64,000 bases of DNA from Anaerolineales bacterium (GTDB lineage: Bacteria > Chloroflexota > Anaerolineae > Anaerolineales > E44-bin32), in contig JARGGH010000014.1 in the NCBI GenBank assembly GCA_029210945.1, positions 1 through 64,000 on the forward strand. Direction: 5' to 3'. This document shows, piece after piece, positions 53,353-62,506 of the stretch. Numbering within the stretch: the stretch's first letter is position 1; each line of letters opens with the position of its first letter. Made by a program: the position numbers and the translations under genes. The notes beneath the pieces were generated by a model, which saw nothing but the letters and a program-made list of their open reading frames with translations, had not been told where the DNA came from and made no database searches.

Positions 53353-54483
53353 TTATCGACTATCTGCGAGCAGCGCTCCCAGGGCATCTGCAAAGGCCCG
53401 ACTCTGATCGTCACCGGTGATAATTTCAATCCCCTCCGCATTGATCGCGCCGAGCCCCAGCTCGACCGCCCGGGCGATCTGTTCCTGTTCAAACACGGGT
53501 CCGCTCGAGACCGCGGGCGTTGTGCCGTAGTAGCGCAGTATCGCCACGCAAACAGCGTCGATCGCAACGCGGTCCGAAGCGACGAGGATCACGCCAGGCG
53601 TCACCTTGGTTCCCTTTGCCGGCCCGCCATCCACAAAAGCCTCCATTCCATCCAGCACGACGAGCTCCGGCTGGTACGCCTGGTTTATCTCGGCGATCAT
53701 CTTCCGTTGGTGGGATGAGTTGTGCAGCTCTGCCATGTAGTCATGGCCCTGCCCGGGGATGCGTTTCGCAGCCAGACCGACGGAATTCTTAAGCGAAAGC
53801 GTGAAATGACCGCCATAGCGATGCGTCTTCAAGCAGCATGTCTGTACGACACCATCCGACGCCATCACAGGTTTTGGGACTGCAAAGCCATGCGACCAAT
53901 GACTGCCCTGTAGCTGCAGGATCTCCCAATCTTCAGCGCCCAGGTCGTCGAAGATAAGCGTCGAAAGACCCATTTCCTCCGCGAGCGTGAACACACCTTT
54001 GGATTGCATCACTGCCCGAGTGTTGCCCATTCCGCTGCGGTCGCCGATCGTGATTTGATCGGCACCCATCGAGGTCAGGCAGTTAATCAACACATGCAGG
54101 GTTTCTACATCCGTCGAGCCAGGGAACGGGTCGGCGCTGTTGAGGTTTGGCTTGAGAAACAGGTCCTTTCCCACAACCGTATTGTGATCCCACAGTTCGA
54201 GCGCCCGGCGGATGCCCCTGGAGCGATCGTCGGTCCGCACCAAAACGACACGTCCGGTCGAATCGATCTTCTGCGTTGAAGCCGGTGCCGGAGTGTCAAT
54301 CGAGCCTGGGGTTGGATGAGACGTCGCCGTTGGTGAAATGATCGTTGGCGATTGTAGTCTGCTCCCAGATCGGTCACCTGCTCGTCTGCAGCCGGCAAGT
54401 ACAGCCGACCCGGCTGTCATCGCTGAGAATTTCAAGAACGACCGGCGGGAACGAGCACATAAATCTCGTCCTGAATGTTCCAT
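53353..54483 (-). CDS. DUF362 domain Tat lipoprotein
   Basis: A 376-aa exported protein. The N-terminus has a twin-arginine signal (RRSFLKFSAMTAGSAVLAGC) ending in a lipobox, so it should be folded in the cytoplasm, exported by Tat and lipid-anchored. A Pro/Thr/Ser-rich linker (about 40-72) precedes the DUF362 domain: VGKDLFLKPNLNSADPFPG, TIGDRSGMGNTRAVM, CLKTHRYGGHFTLSLKNSVGL, and VVLDGMEAFVDGGPAKGT. No ferredoxin motif follows, unlike some DUF362 proteins. Biochemical role unknown. GGAGG site. Confidence 0.85.
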   Translation of the reverse strand: MEHSGRDLCARSRRSFLKFSAMTAGSAVLAGCRRAGDRSGSRLQSPTIISPTATSHPTPGSIDTPAPASTQKIDSTGRVVLVRTDDRSRGIRRALELWDHNTVVGKDLFLKPNLNSADPFPGSTDVETLHVLINCLTSMGADQITIGDRSGMGNTRAVMQSKGVFTLAEEMGLSTLIFDDLGAEDWEILQLQGSHWSHGFAVPKPVMASDGVVQTCCLKTHRYGGHFTLSLKNSVGLAAKRIPGQGHDYMAELHNSSHQRKMIAEINQAYQPELVVLDGMEAFVDGGPAKGTKVTPGVILVASDRVAIDAVCVAILRYYGTTPAVSSGPVFEQEQIARAVELGLGAINAEGIEIITGDDQSRAFADALGALLADSR

Positions 54484-54588
54484 TCAGGCCTCCATTCAAT
54501 ACCAGCTCGCGATATGCACGAACATGCCTACCCTTCCCCAGATCATTTTCCAGTCCACGGCAACGACTATCGGTTGGCAGATCAGACT

Positions 54589-55302
54589 TCACGCACCCAT
54601 CCAGGCGGTGAACTGTTCCCTCGTCGGAGGATCGCGCATCCAGCTCGTATCCGGTTCGGGGAGCGCGAAACACTGCTTGACGGTGAGCAGCTTGTTAAAA
54701 GATGCTGATTGGGGGTTGCCCCGGCTGCTCGTCCAGCGGATCTGGCGATTTGTCCGCACCCACTGCGCCAGCGCAAGCTGCTGGCGGACATCCTGTTCGA
54801 GATACGCCAGCACAGCCTCCTGTTCGCCCCTGCCCCATAGGATCGGCGCCTGCGAGCCGTCCATGTCCTCGATCCAGCCTCCATCCGAGAGCCGCACTCG
54901 CTTCAGTTTGCCGGACATGCCCGCGCCCTCGAGCGCCTTCTGGAGGCTCAGGTAGTGGCCTTTGGCAAATGTGACCATGAGCATCAGGTCGACGTGTTCC
55001 ATGGCGAGCAGCGCCATCTCCTCGACCATTCCCGATTCCTGCGCCAACACCCGGAAATCGAAGCCGCAGCCGTTCCATGTGACGAACTGATAACCTGCCT
55101 TATGGATCTCAATCAGCTCCTGCGCCATCAGGCGGGCGGCATGCGGATCGAGGCGCGGCACACCGGACCAGAACCTCACCTCTTCTCGATCCTCAAATGC
55201 CACCGCAGCACAGCTGATGCCGAGATCCGGGTATTCAGCCCAGTCCGCGGTTCCCTCTGGTATCACCGAGGCGATTTCGATATCAAATGATGCAAGTTTC
55301 AT
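54589..55302 (-). CDS. DEDD-type 3'-5' exonuclease-like protein
   Basis: A 237-aa RNase-H-fold protein. Exo I is FDIEIA (Asp7, Glu9), Exo II lies in WNGCGFDFRVL (Asp82) and Exo III in YLEQDVRQQ (Tyr167, Asp171), giving the full DEDDy set. It is small and has no helicase or polymerase domain. Family members degrade DNA or RNA 3' ends; substrate unknown. Stands alone. Confidence 0.72.
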   Translation of the reverse strand: MKLASFDIEIASVIPEGTADWAEYPDLGISCAAVAFEDREEVRFWSGVPRLDPHAARLMAQELIEIHKAGYQFVTWNGCGFDFRVLAQESGMVEEMALLAMEHVDLMLMVTFAKGHYLSLQKALEGAGMSGKLKRVRLSDGGWIEDMDGSQAPILWGRGEQEAVLAYLEQDVRQQLALAQWVRTNRQIRWTSSRGNPQSASFNKLLTVKQCFALPEPDTSWMRDPPTREQFTAWMGA

Positions 55303-55444
55303 ATCCAGATCCCGTCAAATTCAATGGCGACTCGTACAACTTACCACGATCCTCCCGGTGGGCAAAGTACGGTGCTGTTTGTGTTGGATTGCATCTCGAT
55401 TGATTAACCAGAACCCCACTTTTTCGAAGCGCCGGGGCTTCTCT

Positions 55445-55543
55445 TGAGACTCCGGCGAGCAGGTTAACCTGGAGCCAACCGGCATACGCTTCCCACACCG
55501 CTTGCTGGTGCGCGTCGGCGTGTGCAGCAGATGGATCGGACGC
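55445..55543 (-). pseudogene. Remnant copy of the deacetylase-like gene's 3' end
   Basis: Read on the minus strand from 55543 the sequence gives SDPSAAHADAHQQAVWEAYA, close to PDPSAARPESDQQAVWEAYA in the deacetylase-like lipoprotein (56863-58029). Similarity fades past the following WLQVNLLAGV. No start or upstream body is present. It is a decayed partial duplicate just beyond the MFS gene's stop. Confidence 0.5.
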
Positions 55544-55555
55544 ATCAGAAGAAAA

Positions 55556-56782
55556 TCAGGCGCCAGCAGCAGCATCTCGTTTGATCGGAAACGCCGGAAG
55601 GAAAAACAGCCCGCCGAGCAAAAGGATCGCGCTCAGGAAATAGCTGTTCTTTAATCCGATCAAATCGCTGATCCCTCCGAATACGACCAGGATGATCGAG
55701 CGAATGACGAATGACAGCGCCATGTACACGCCATTCGCCAACGCTCGGTTCTCGGGGTAACACTCTTGCACGGTAGCCATGATCACCGGGGTCATCGACA
55801 ACGAAGCGAAACCAAGCAAAGGCAGGATCGCTCGCTGCCACCAACCGTTGAGAAACAGAAAGATCACAATCAACCCGGAGGTTGCAACCATCGATATCCC
55901 AAGAATCCGGCGCCTGCCAAGGCGATCGCTGAACGAGCCCCCCGCCAGCGCCCCGGCCACCCCAGCCGCTTCAAGGGTCGAGAGTGAAGCTCCGGCCCAG
56001 AATAAGCTTGCCCCTCTTTCTTCAAGGTAGAGCGGCAGGTAGGTTGTGAGCGCGACACTCGAGAAAGAACGCACGATCTGAAGCCCAGCCAGCGCGATCA
56101 GAAACGGATGCATTTTAACGATCGCTTCTTTCCATGGAAGGTTCCCGCGATCATCGAGGGGTGGAACGGGAATTTTCCGCAACTGCACAAAAAGCAGGAG
56201 CGATGCCGCCCAGCCGCCGAACATCATCCACACCAAGCCGCGCAGCGAGAACAACCCTATCGCCGAGACGATTAAGATCGGTCCCAGCGTTCGGCCAAGC
56301 TCTCCGCCGACCATCCAGTAACTCATCCCACGCCCAAGCCGATCACCGGATACCCGGCCAGCCATGACCGGCCCAACCGCATGCAGCGACGCCGAGCTGA
56401 GACCGGCCAGGAAGAGCAGCAGCGCCGCCCACCAATAGCCGGGCGCGATCCCCAGCAGGCTCATCAACGTCGCGCTGACACCCGGTGCGAGGATGACGAG
56501 ATAGCGCAGGCTCGAACGGTCGGCGAGATGGCCGATCACCGGTTGAAACAACGACGGGATCTGGAGAAAAGCCGAGAGCAATCCTGCCTGGGCGTTGGAG
56601 AGCACAAATCGTTCGATCATCCCGGGCAGCAGCGGCGGGAGAAAAGCAGTATAGGTATCGTGTATCGCATGACCGGCGGATATCGTCACCACCTGACCGG
56701 TGTCAAGTGCTTCATCGATCTCCGCGCTTATCAGAGCGGAGCTTACCTGTCCTGCGATCTCGCTCTTACTCTCTTCTGTCAA
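55556..56782 (-). CDS. Major facilitator superfamily transporter
   Basis: A 408-aa transporter with about 12 helices. The loop between helices 2 and 3 is GHLADRSSLRYLVIL, the MFS motif A, and its half-repeat is GGSFSDRLGRRRILG. GHAIHDTYTAFLPPLLPGM near the N-terminus is typical of fosmidomycin-resistance-like (Fsr) and related MFS proteins. It starts at a TTG (56782) with GGAG 7 bases upstream. Substrate unknown; export of a small molecule is likely. Confidence 0.82.
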   Translation of the reverse strand: MTEESKSEIAGQVSSALISAEIDEALDTGQVVTISAGHAIHDTYTAFLPPLLPGMIERFVLSNAQAGLLSAFLQIPSLFQPVIGHLADRSSLRYLVILAPGVSATLMSLLGIAPGYWWAALLLFLAGLSSASLHAVGPVMAGRVSGDRLGRGMSYWMVGGELGRTLGPILIVSAIGLFSLRGLVWMMFGGWAASLLLFVQLRKIPVPPLDDRGNLPWKEAIVKMHPFLIALAGLQIVRSFSSVALTTYLPLYLEERGASLFWAGASLSTLEAAGVAGALAGGSFSDRLGRRRILGISMVATSGLIVIFLFLNGWWQRAILPLLGFASLSMTPVIMATVQECYPENRALANGVYMALSFVIRSIILVVFGGISDLIGLKNSYFLSAILLLGGLFFLPAFPIKRDAAAGA

Positions 56783-56862
56783 AGATTATCTCCGTGCACT
56801 GCACAAACAGAATCCCCGGCATTCTATTTGTGCCGGGGATAGATTTTCTGGAGCGAACAGGC

Positions 56863-58029
56863 TCACTCGGTGGCGCCTGCCAGGACTGTAATTTCGGCGG
56901 ATGTCACCGGCTCGAGGTAAACCCCTGCCCACTCGACCATATCCGCATACGCCTCCCAGACCGCCTGCTGGTCGCTTTCGGGCCGAGCCGCGGACGGATC
57001 GGGCGCGTTCAAATCGAATGATGGTGCTTTCGGCCCGGATCGCTCGCCGTCCTGGTAGTAAATCAGGGTCCACGGTGCCGGGCCTGCGCGGTAGAAGCTA
57101 AATTCATCAATCGGCACCAGAACGAAGGGCAGCCGCTCCGAATCCCAGGCTTCCGTCAGAATCTGCAGCCGATCGAGAGGGTCAAAAGCGGAACTGAATT
57201 CGTTGGATTGCATCTCCCACCATCCCCGCGCACCGTCCACTCCTTCCACCTGCCAGCGATCGATGGTGATATCTTCTGGCCGCACCAGCATCTCGTACTG
57301 CGAGATAAACGGCTGTTGGGGATTAGCCACTCCAGGAAGGACGACCACCTGTGCCCCAAGACGGGTAAATATCGGCAGGGCGAATCCGCTTCCTGGCGTC
57401 CTGGGCGTTTCGACCGCCACCGGTGGTTTTCCGAACAATTGCTCAAGGTAACGGTACCCGCCCGGTTCGCCGGCAATCAACCCGCCGGTCTCAAGATCAA
57501 GACGCTCGGTTTCATAGCGGGTGATCATCGCTAGGGTCTGGTCGACCGGCAGGCCGGTGACCGGACCTTGAAATCCAGGGATTTGCGGGTGCGGCGGCTG
57601 GACATGATAGCTGATCGTCATATCCGTCGCGCCCAGCCGGTCGATCACTTCGCCATATTCCTGCGAAAATAGCTGCGCCATCTGCCCGGAGAGATAGAAC
57701 TCGCCGCGCATGCCGTTGGCTGTAAAAAGATCAATCAGCGCGAGCACTGTCTGGGCGCTTTTCTCGTGATTGACGAAGTCACTCACGTACACTGCAAATG
57801 TGATGTAGCCAATTGGCTCGATCACCTCCGTCGGTGTCGGCTGGGGTGTGCTGGACGGCAGAACCGCCAGGTCTGCATCGCAATCCGTCGCACAACTGCT
57901 CGCATCCTCCCCATCCGAACAAATCCCATCCCCGCAGATCACTTCAGCGGTGGGCCCAGCGCTGCAGGCGCTCAAGCTCACGGTCAGGAGCAGCATCAGA
58001 GTGAACGAGATGAACTGCATTTTCCTCAT
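56863..58029 (-). CDS. Polysaccharide-deacetylase-like lipoprotein
   Basis: A 388-aa lipoprotein: lipobox LSAC (Cys about 22), then a Cys-rich segment VICGDGICSDGEDASSCATD followed by CD, as in secreted proteins with a short disulfide knot, and a Pro/Thr linker. The main domain resembles the polysaccharide-deacetylase (NodB) barrel in outline: ITFAVYVSDFVNHEKSAQTV, MRGEFYLSGQMAQLF, MTISYHVQPPHPQIPG. The metal motif is incomplete (SYHVQPPH), so activity is doubtful. I use ATG 58029 with AAAGG nine bases upstream. Confidence 0.65.
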   Translation of the reverse strand: MRKMQFISFTLMLLLTVSLSACSAGPTAEVICGDGICSDGEDASSCATDCDADLAVLPSSTPQPTPTEVIEPIGYITFAVYVSDFVNHEKSAQTVLALIDLFTANGMRGEFYLSGQMAQLFSQEYGEVIDRLGATDMTISYHVQPPHPQIPGFQGPVTGLPVDQTLAMITRYETERLDLETGGLIAGEPGGYRYLEQLFGKPPVAVETPRTPGSGFALPIFTRLGAQVVVLPGVANPQQPFISQYEMLVRPEDITIDRWQVEGVDGARGWWEMQSNEFSSAFDPLDRLQILTEAWDSERLPFVLVPIDEFSFYRAGPAPWTLIYYQDGERSGPKAPSFDLNAPDPSAARPESDQQAVWEAYADMVEWAGVYLEPVTSAEITVLAGATE

Positions 58030-58181
58030 GTACGGCACCCTTTTAGAATGCGGATCTTTCGGTCAATTCAGTGAATAGGCCGGGCAGCCCGCCCTTGAAA
58101 AGCCGAGTGCTCGCGGCTCATAAAGACAAGATCCCCTGGGGCTTCGCTCGGAGCGCCCGGTCTGGCTCGCGCTTCTCTCAC

Positions 58182-59708
58182 TCAGGCTGCCAGATCTCCG
58201 ACCTCCCGCTCAACCGCTTCGAGGATCTCGCCTGACTTGACCAGCGCTTTCATGCTGGTGTGATCCGGGTAGAGCGGGCGATCTTCACCGAGATGCTCGA
58301 CGTGTTTGCGGATCACGCTGTGCGCGGCCCGGGTTCCAACTCCCGGAGTAAATTCACGGAAATCGAGGCCCTGCGCGGCGGCCATGAACTCAATCCCCAG
58401 CACGCCGTAAGCGTTGTCGATGATCTGTCCGTTCTTGATGGCGGTGTTCATGCCCATCGAGACGAAGTCTTCCTGATCGGCCGCCGCCGGGATGGATTGA
58501 ATGCTCGCCGGCATGGAGAGGATGCGCTGCTCGACGATGAGCATGTCGGCTGTGTACTGGCTGAGCATCATGCCCGACATCATGCCCGCACCTTTGGTCA
58601 GAAACGCCGGCAGGCCCACGCTCAACGCCGGGTTTGTCAACCTGTTCAGCCGCCGTTCCGACAGCACGCAGACCATCGTGACCGCCGCGCCGGCCATATC
58701 CATCGGCAGCGAGACCGGCGTCCCCTGAAAGTTCGCTCCCGTCAGGGTGAGTTGAAACTCGGGCAGGAAGATCGGGTTGTCTCCTACCCCGTTGAGCTCG
58801 ATCTCGACCTGTTGGCGCGCGAATGCCAGCGCATCATGCGCGGCGCCGATCACCTGCGGGCTGGAGCGCATCGAGTAAGCGTCCTGGACCTTGGTTTTCA
58901 TCTTGCCGGTCTGCAGATCGGAGCCTTCGATGATCTTCATGATCGCTTGAGCCGTGCGGATCGCACCGGCGAATCCGCGCGCCTGGTGCAGGCGCACGTC
59001 GTACGGTTTCAGGTTTGCCAGAAGCGCCTCCAGCGACATGGCGCAGGAAATTTCAGCGTGTTTGAGGATGCGCTCCATATCGTATACGTGCAGTGCGCTC
59101 ATCGCCGTGAGCAGATTCGACCCGTTGATCGTCGCCAGTCCATCACGCGCCATGAGGCCCGGGATGGGGATGCCGGCCTTGTCCATCGCCTGCTTGCCGG
59201 GGAGGACCTCACCCTTGTAATACGCCTCGCCCTCCCCCATCAGCAGCAGCGCGATCTGCGACATCGGCGCCAGGTCGCCCGATGCGCCCACAGACCCCTT
59301 CTGGCAGACGACCGGCGTGACGCCCTTGTTGAGCATCTCAATCAGCGTGAACGTGATCTCCGGTCGGCAGCCCGAGTTGCCATGGGCATGGACGTTGATG
59401 CGGCCGGCTATGGCGGCGCGCACATACTCGATCGGCGCCGGATCGCCGATACCAGCGGCATGGTTGTAGATCAGGTAGCGCTGGAAATTCTCGACCTGAT
59501 CGTCGTCAAGCACAACCTCCGAGAACTCACCGATCCCGGTGTTGACACCGTACATGATCTCGCGCGCTTCGATCTTCCGCTCGAGCATCGCGCGGCAAAC
59601 CTTGATGCGCTCGAGCGCTTCTTGATCCAGCGCTACCTGCTCGCCCTCCCTGGCAATACGGACTAACTGCTCAATCGTCAGGTCCGCTCCGTTCAGGACG
59701 ATCGTCAT
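58182..59708 (-). CDS. hutH: Histidine/aromatic amino acid ammonia-lyase family enzyme
   Basis: A 508-aa enzyme with the self-forming MIO cofactor motif Ala-Ser-Gly at 142-144 (GSVGASGDLAPMSQIAL) and the catalytic Tyr53 (YGVNTGIGEF). Length fits bacterial HutH (about 510). KVQDAYSMRSSPQVIGAA and QEDFVSMGMNTA match family motifs, but HutH usually has QEDHVSM, and the substrate-site YNHAAGIGDPAP is not standard. Histidine deamination to urocanate is the default call; phenylalanine or tyrosine lyase or an aminomutase are possible. No other hut genes are nearby. AAGGAG site. Confidence 0.82.
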   Translation of the reverse strand: MTIVLNGADLTIEQLVRIAREGEQVALDQEALERIKVCRAMLERKIEAREIMYGVNTGIGEFSEVVLDDDQVENFQRYLIYNHAAGIGDPAPIEYVRAAIAGRINVHAHGNSGCRPEITFTLIEMLNKGVTPVVCQKGSVGASGDLAPMSQIALLLMGEGEAYYKGEVLPGKQAMDKAGIPIPGLMARDGLATINGSNLLTAMSALHVYDMERILKHAEISCAMSLEALLANLKPYDVRLHQARGFAGAIRTAQAIMKIIEGSDLQTGKMKTKVQDAYSMRSSPQVIGAAHDALAFARQQVEIELNGVGDNPIFLPEFQLTLTGANFQGTPVSLPMDMAGAAVTMVCVLSERRLNRLTNPALSVGLPAFLTKGAGMMSGMMLSQYTADMLIVEQRILSMPASIQSIPAAADQEDFVSMGMNTAIKNGQIIDNAYGVLGIEFMAAAQGLDFREFTPGVGTRAAHSVIRKHVEHLGEDRPLYPDHTSMKALVKSGEILEAVEREVGDLAA

Positions 59709-60051
59709 GGGTACGCTCCTTGCCGTCTTGTTTGTGGTCGGTCTTTGTGAAGATTCAGATTTATTCTAGTACTGCTCGACCGCGCCTGCAATAAGCAGAG
59801 GCGCTGACCGGGTCATTTCACAGAACGGCCTCGAGCTTAAGCGAAGCATCCCGAGGCGAAGCCGAGTGGAAAGGCGCCTGGGGACTCCCCTAATCTTGCT
59901 CTCCAGAATAGCAAAATTGCTCCGACGCTTGCAAATCGCGGCGCACACCTGCCCAGCTCCGCTGCGGTCCCAGCGAAGTCCCGCGCATTTAGCGGAAATC
60001 GCCTCTCGAAGTTCCCGCATTCTTCGTGGGGCAGCGAGTGGTGAGCGGACG
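59709..60051. other. Intergenic stretch without recognised features
   Basis: 343 bases between the ammonia-lyase start and the antitoxin stop. No convincing coding sequence or RNA gene was seen on either strand. Confidence 0.4.
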
Positions 60052-60363
60052 CTAGGATTCCAGGGATGCGTAAGTTCGAACCTCTCGATCTAACCGATCA
60101 CCTAACTCATCCATGGCAACATCCAGTTCATAGTCTTTCTGCAGCCCAAGCCATAACTCTGCACTTGTTCCGAAGAACTTCGCCAATCGCAAGGCTGTAT
60201 CTGCCGTAATCCCACGTTTGCCCAGGACAATTTCATTGATACGACGTGGGTGGACCCCAATCGATAGAGCAACCCGATTCTGGCTCAGCCCCATGGGCCT
60301 CAGAAACTCTTCCATCAGTATCTCTCCGGGATGAACGGGATCTAACCTTTTTGATTTAGTCAT
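60052..60363 (-). CDS. higA: HigA-type antitoxin
   Basis: A 103-aa Xre-family antitoxin: LDPVHPGEILMEEFLRPMGLSQNRVA followed by the helix-turn-helix VHPRRINEIVLGKRGITADTALRLAKFFGTS is the HigA/VapI signature. A C-terminal tail (YELDVAMDELGDRLDREV) should wrap the toxin. It neutralises HigB and represses the operon. ATG 60363 has AGGAGG upstream. As in higBA systems the toxin gene comes first. Confidence 0.9.
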   Translation of the reverse strand: MTKSKRLDPVHPGEILMEEFLRPMGLSQNRVALSIGVHPRRINEIVLGKRGITADTALRLAKFFGTSAELWLGLQKDYELDVAMDELGDRLDREVRTYASLES

Positions 60364-60374
60364 TCTCAACCTCC

Positions 60375-60656
60375 TCAGTGATAATCAACAATCTCAACCT
60401 CGTATGCGTCATTATCTTTCCATTTAAAACAAATCCGCCATTGCTGGTTGATCCGTATGCTGTATTGCCCAGCCCTATCCCCCTTTAATTCCTCAAGCCG
60501 GTTGGAAGGAGGGACACGTAGGTCATTAAGATTTTTTGCGTTGTTGAGATAGCGGAGTTTGTGGTAAGCGGTCTGTTGGATATTCGGCGGTAATCTTCGT
60601 GACCGCTCACGATGGAAGATCTTTTGTGTCTCTGAATCCCGGATCGACTTGATCAC
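60375..60656 (-). CDS. higB: HigB-type mRNA interferase toxin
   Basis: A 93-aa RelE-superfamily toxin that cleaves mRNA on the ribosome. IKSIRDSETQKIFHRERSRRLP, LNDLRVPPSNRLEELKGDRAGQYSIRINQQWRICF and the closing YEVEIVDYH are the HigB pattern; basic and aromatic residues at the usual places suggest an active toxin. It starts at a GTG (60656). The antitoxin ATG lies 11 bases after the toxin stop. Confidence 0.9.
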   Translation of the reverse strand: MIKSIRDSETQKIFHRERSRRLPPNIQQTAYHKLRYLNNAKNLNDLRVPPSNRLEELKGDRAGQYSIRINQQWRICFKWKDNDAYEVEIVDYH

Positions 60657-60662
60657 ATCAAA

Positions 60663-60705
60663 AGCGTATAACGCTTTGCGCTAAACGTCAAGTGTTATAA
60701 CGCAC
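60663..60705 (-). promoter_or_regulatory. higBA operator: Palindromic operator/promoter of higBA
   Basis: Two palindromes stand just upstream of the toxin GTG: AGCGT-ATA-ACGCT (60663-60675) and GTGTTATAACGCAC (60692-60705), both centred on an A/T core. Between them, on the minus strand, TTGACG can serve as -35 with TATACG as -10. They are likely HigA/HigBA sites for autoregulation. Confidence 0.6.
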
Positions 60706-60978
60706 GACGCTAAGGAAAAAGCGCCCACTAACCAGCGAGGATGAATGTAACCAACAGAAATGATTCTGGTAAAGGCGCATCTCGATGCACATCTGCTTTA
60801 TGATAATTGTGATCTGCGTCGCGCAGGGTCGGGGCAACCACGCCGCGACCGCCTGGAGGCGTCCTTCTTTGAAGCCGGAATACGATGCTTGCATCCTGAT
60901 GGTTTCGCGATAGGGGCGACCGGCCGGTCGCCCCTATCTGCGATTTGGAAAAAAACCTGACAGTGATTTCGGGGCGAT
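60706..60978. other. Region between higBA and the PD40 lipoprotein
   Basis: Apart from the 28-bp palindrome at 60910-60937 no feature was recognised; short open frames on both strands lack start signals and protein features. Confidence 0.4.
60910..60937. repeat. 28-bp perfect palindrome, REP-like
   Basis: ATAGGGGCGACCGG at 60910-60923 is followed directly by its reverse complement (60924-60937). It lies about 40 bases past the stop of the PD40 lipoprotein gene. Palindromes of the GGGGCGACC.GGTCGCCCC kind occur as dispersed intergenic repeats in a number of bacterial genomes; it may also end the transcript. Confidence 0.6.
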
Positions 60979-62001
60979 CTATTTGCGTTTCGCTACATAG
61001 ATATCCGCTTCGATCATTTCGCCGTCCTGATAGAAATGATGCACAAAGTAGACGTTCCCCTGGGGATCGAGCGTCGGTTCACCGGCAAACTGCGAGATGA
61101 TGAGCTCTGGTTCACCCCAACCCTCGTCTTCCCGCACAGAGCGGAAGATCGCCGGTGTTCCCTGATGCCAGCGTGTGAACCACAGTTCTTGACCGTCGAC
61201 GGTGATAAACGGGTAGCCTTCAGCATACTCTGTATTCACAGCCGCCAGGTTTTCGGGGGGCTGCCAGACGCCGGCCTCCTCACGGCTCACCCACAGATCC
61301 ATCGCGCCCTTCCCACCCGGCCGCTGCGAGTGGAAGTACAGCTCACCATCGTGGATGTGCAGTTCGCCTACTTCGTAGGCGTCATCAAATTCGACCCGGG
61401 TCGGGGCTGCCCAATTTCCATTCACCCGATCAGCTTTGAACCAGTGTATCCCGGTGTAACCTTCACGCGCACTGCAGAACCAGAGCGCGGCACCATCAAA
61501 GAAGCCGCAGCCATCCAGCGCCAATTTGCCGTCCTCTTGCAAAAAGACGCGCACCGGTTCTCCCCAGGAATCTTCGGTCCAACGAGTTAGATAAATGCCG
61601 GTCACTCCATCGAGGAGCTGCTTCTCAGGCGGTACATCCACATCGGGTGTGAAGAAGAAAAAGAGCATTTGCCCATCAGGCGAGATGAAGGGCGAATCCT
61701 CGGCGCCGGCGGTGTTAACCGGCCCCGGCAGCGGAACCGGGTCGAGAAACTCCAGCGAATGCAGCACGGGCGGGTGGTGGTCGAGGTCCGGCGTGATTTT
61801 CGGAGCATCGGAAGGGATCGCGCCCTCGCGCTCAGGCCGCGCCTGGTCAGGCAGGGCGGACGCGATCGCACGTTCTTTGCTCCTGCATCCCACCAACACG
61901 AGCAATAGACCGATCGACAAGCTTATCGCAAGGGATGGACAACGACATGGCTTCGAAACGCTGCGCTCTATACGGGTCAATCCACCGCCCTCCATCTCCA
62001 T
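60979..62001 (-). CDS. PD40 beta-propeller lipoprotein
   Basis: A 340-aa lipoprotein. The signal ends at VLVGC (Cys about 39). The rest has WD40-like PD40 repeats: EDSPFISPDGQMLFFFFT, WEPVR-type WGEPVRVFLQEDGKLALDG, GDLYFHSQ-type GELYFHSQRPGGKGAMDLWVS, EGYPFITVDGQELWFTRWH and GEPTLDPQGNVYFVHH, five to six blades as in TolB-like propellers. The role is probably binding at the envelope surface; partner unknown. ATG 62001 has GAGGTGG upstream. Confidence 0.78.
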   Translation of the reverse strand: MEMEGGGLTRIERSVSKPCRCPSLAISLSIGLLLVLVGCRSKERAIASALPDQARPEREGAIPSDAPKITPDLDHHPPVLHSLEFLDPVPLPGPVNTAGAEDSPFISPDGQMLFFFFTPDVDVPPEKQLLDGVTGIYLTRWTEDSWGEPVRVFLQEDGKLALDGCGFFDGAALWFCSAREGYTGIHWFKADRVNGNWAAPTRVEFDDAYEVGELHIHDGELYFHSQRPGGKGAMDLWVSREEAGVWQPPENLAAVNTEYAEGYPFITVDGQELWFTRWHQGTPAIFRSVREDEGWGEPELIISQFAGEPTLDPQGNVYFVHHFYQDGEMIEADIYVAKRK

Positions 62002-62506
62002 CAGCCACCTCGCAGAGAACCTGGGAGCCTACATAAGGATATACCAGACGGGAAAGGAGATTGTCGCGTATTACTGTTCACGATTGAAGAGTTCCCATCG
62101 ATGACAAATCCACCGCCTTGTAGGTGGATCTCCCACAATGAGGAGCAGCCTCAGATCAGGCTTTTTAAACTCGCCCGGATTCCCCCGAAGATGACCCCTC
62201 CCGCCGGGCCTCTTCCGAGAAGCCGGTGCCCCTCTGCCAGCGCGCCGGAGGCAGGATGAGCAAAACTGGGCGCCTGAAGAAAGCCTTTCATTATATCGCT
62301 GCTCTCCTCAACCGGTCCGCGCCTTCGGAAAACTCATTTTCAGGCAATAATAATATGGTGAGCGAGCCTACCGGTGCTGAAACTAAGATATTCCAGTGAT
62401 TGGATGGCGGGTTAAACCGGGAACTAATTGGTGTATCTTTGCGTCTAATTCTATAAATAGACCCCGGGCGATCGCGCCGGGCAAAGAGTAAAGGGAGCGT
62501 CCAACC
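62002..62506. other. Divergent intergenic region
   Basis: 505 bases between the PD40 gene (minus) and the macroglobulin gene (plus). A small TCCACC/GGTGGA stem lies at about 62110-62128. An A/T-rich TATAAA at about 62451 may belong to the macroglobulin promoter. No gene seen. Confidence 0.4.

Noticed and set aside
58260..59666. A 468-codon plus-strand open frame opposite the ammonia-lyase gene
   Set aside because: It is Arg/His-rich, has no family features and mirrors a well-supported enzyme on the other strand; it is a GC-driven shadow.
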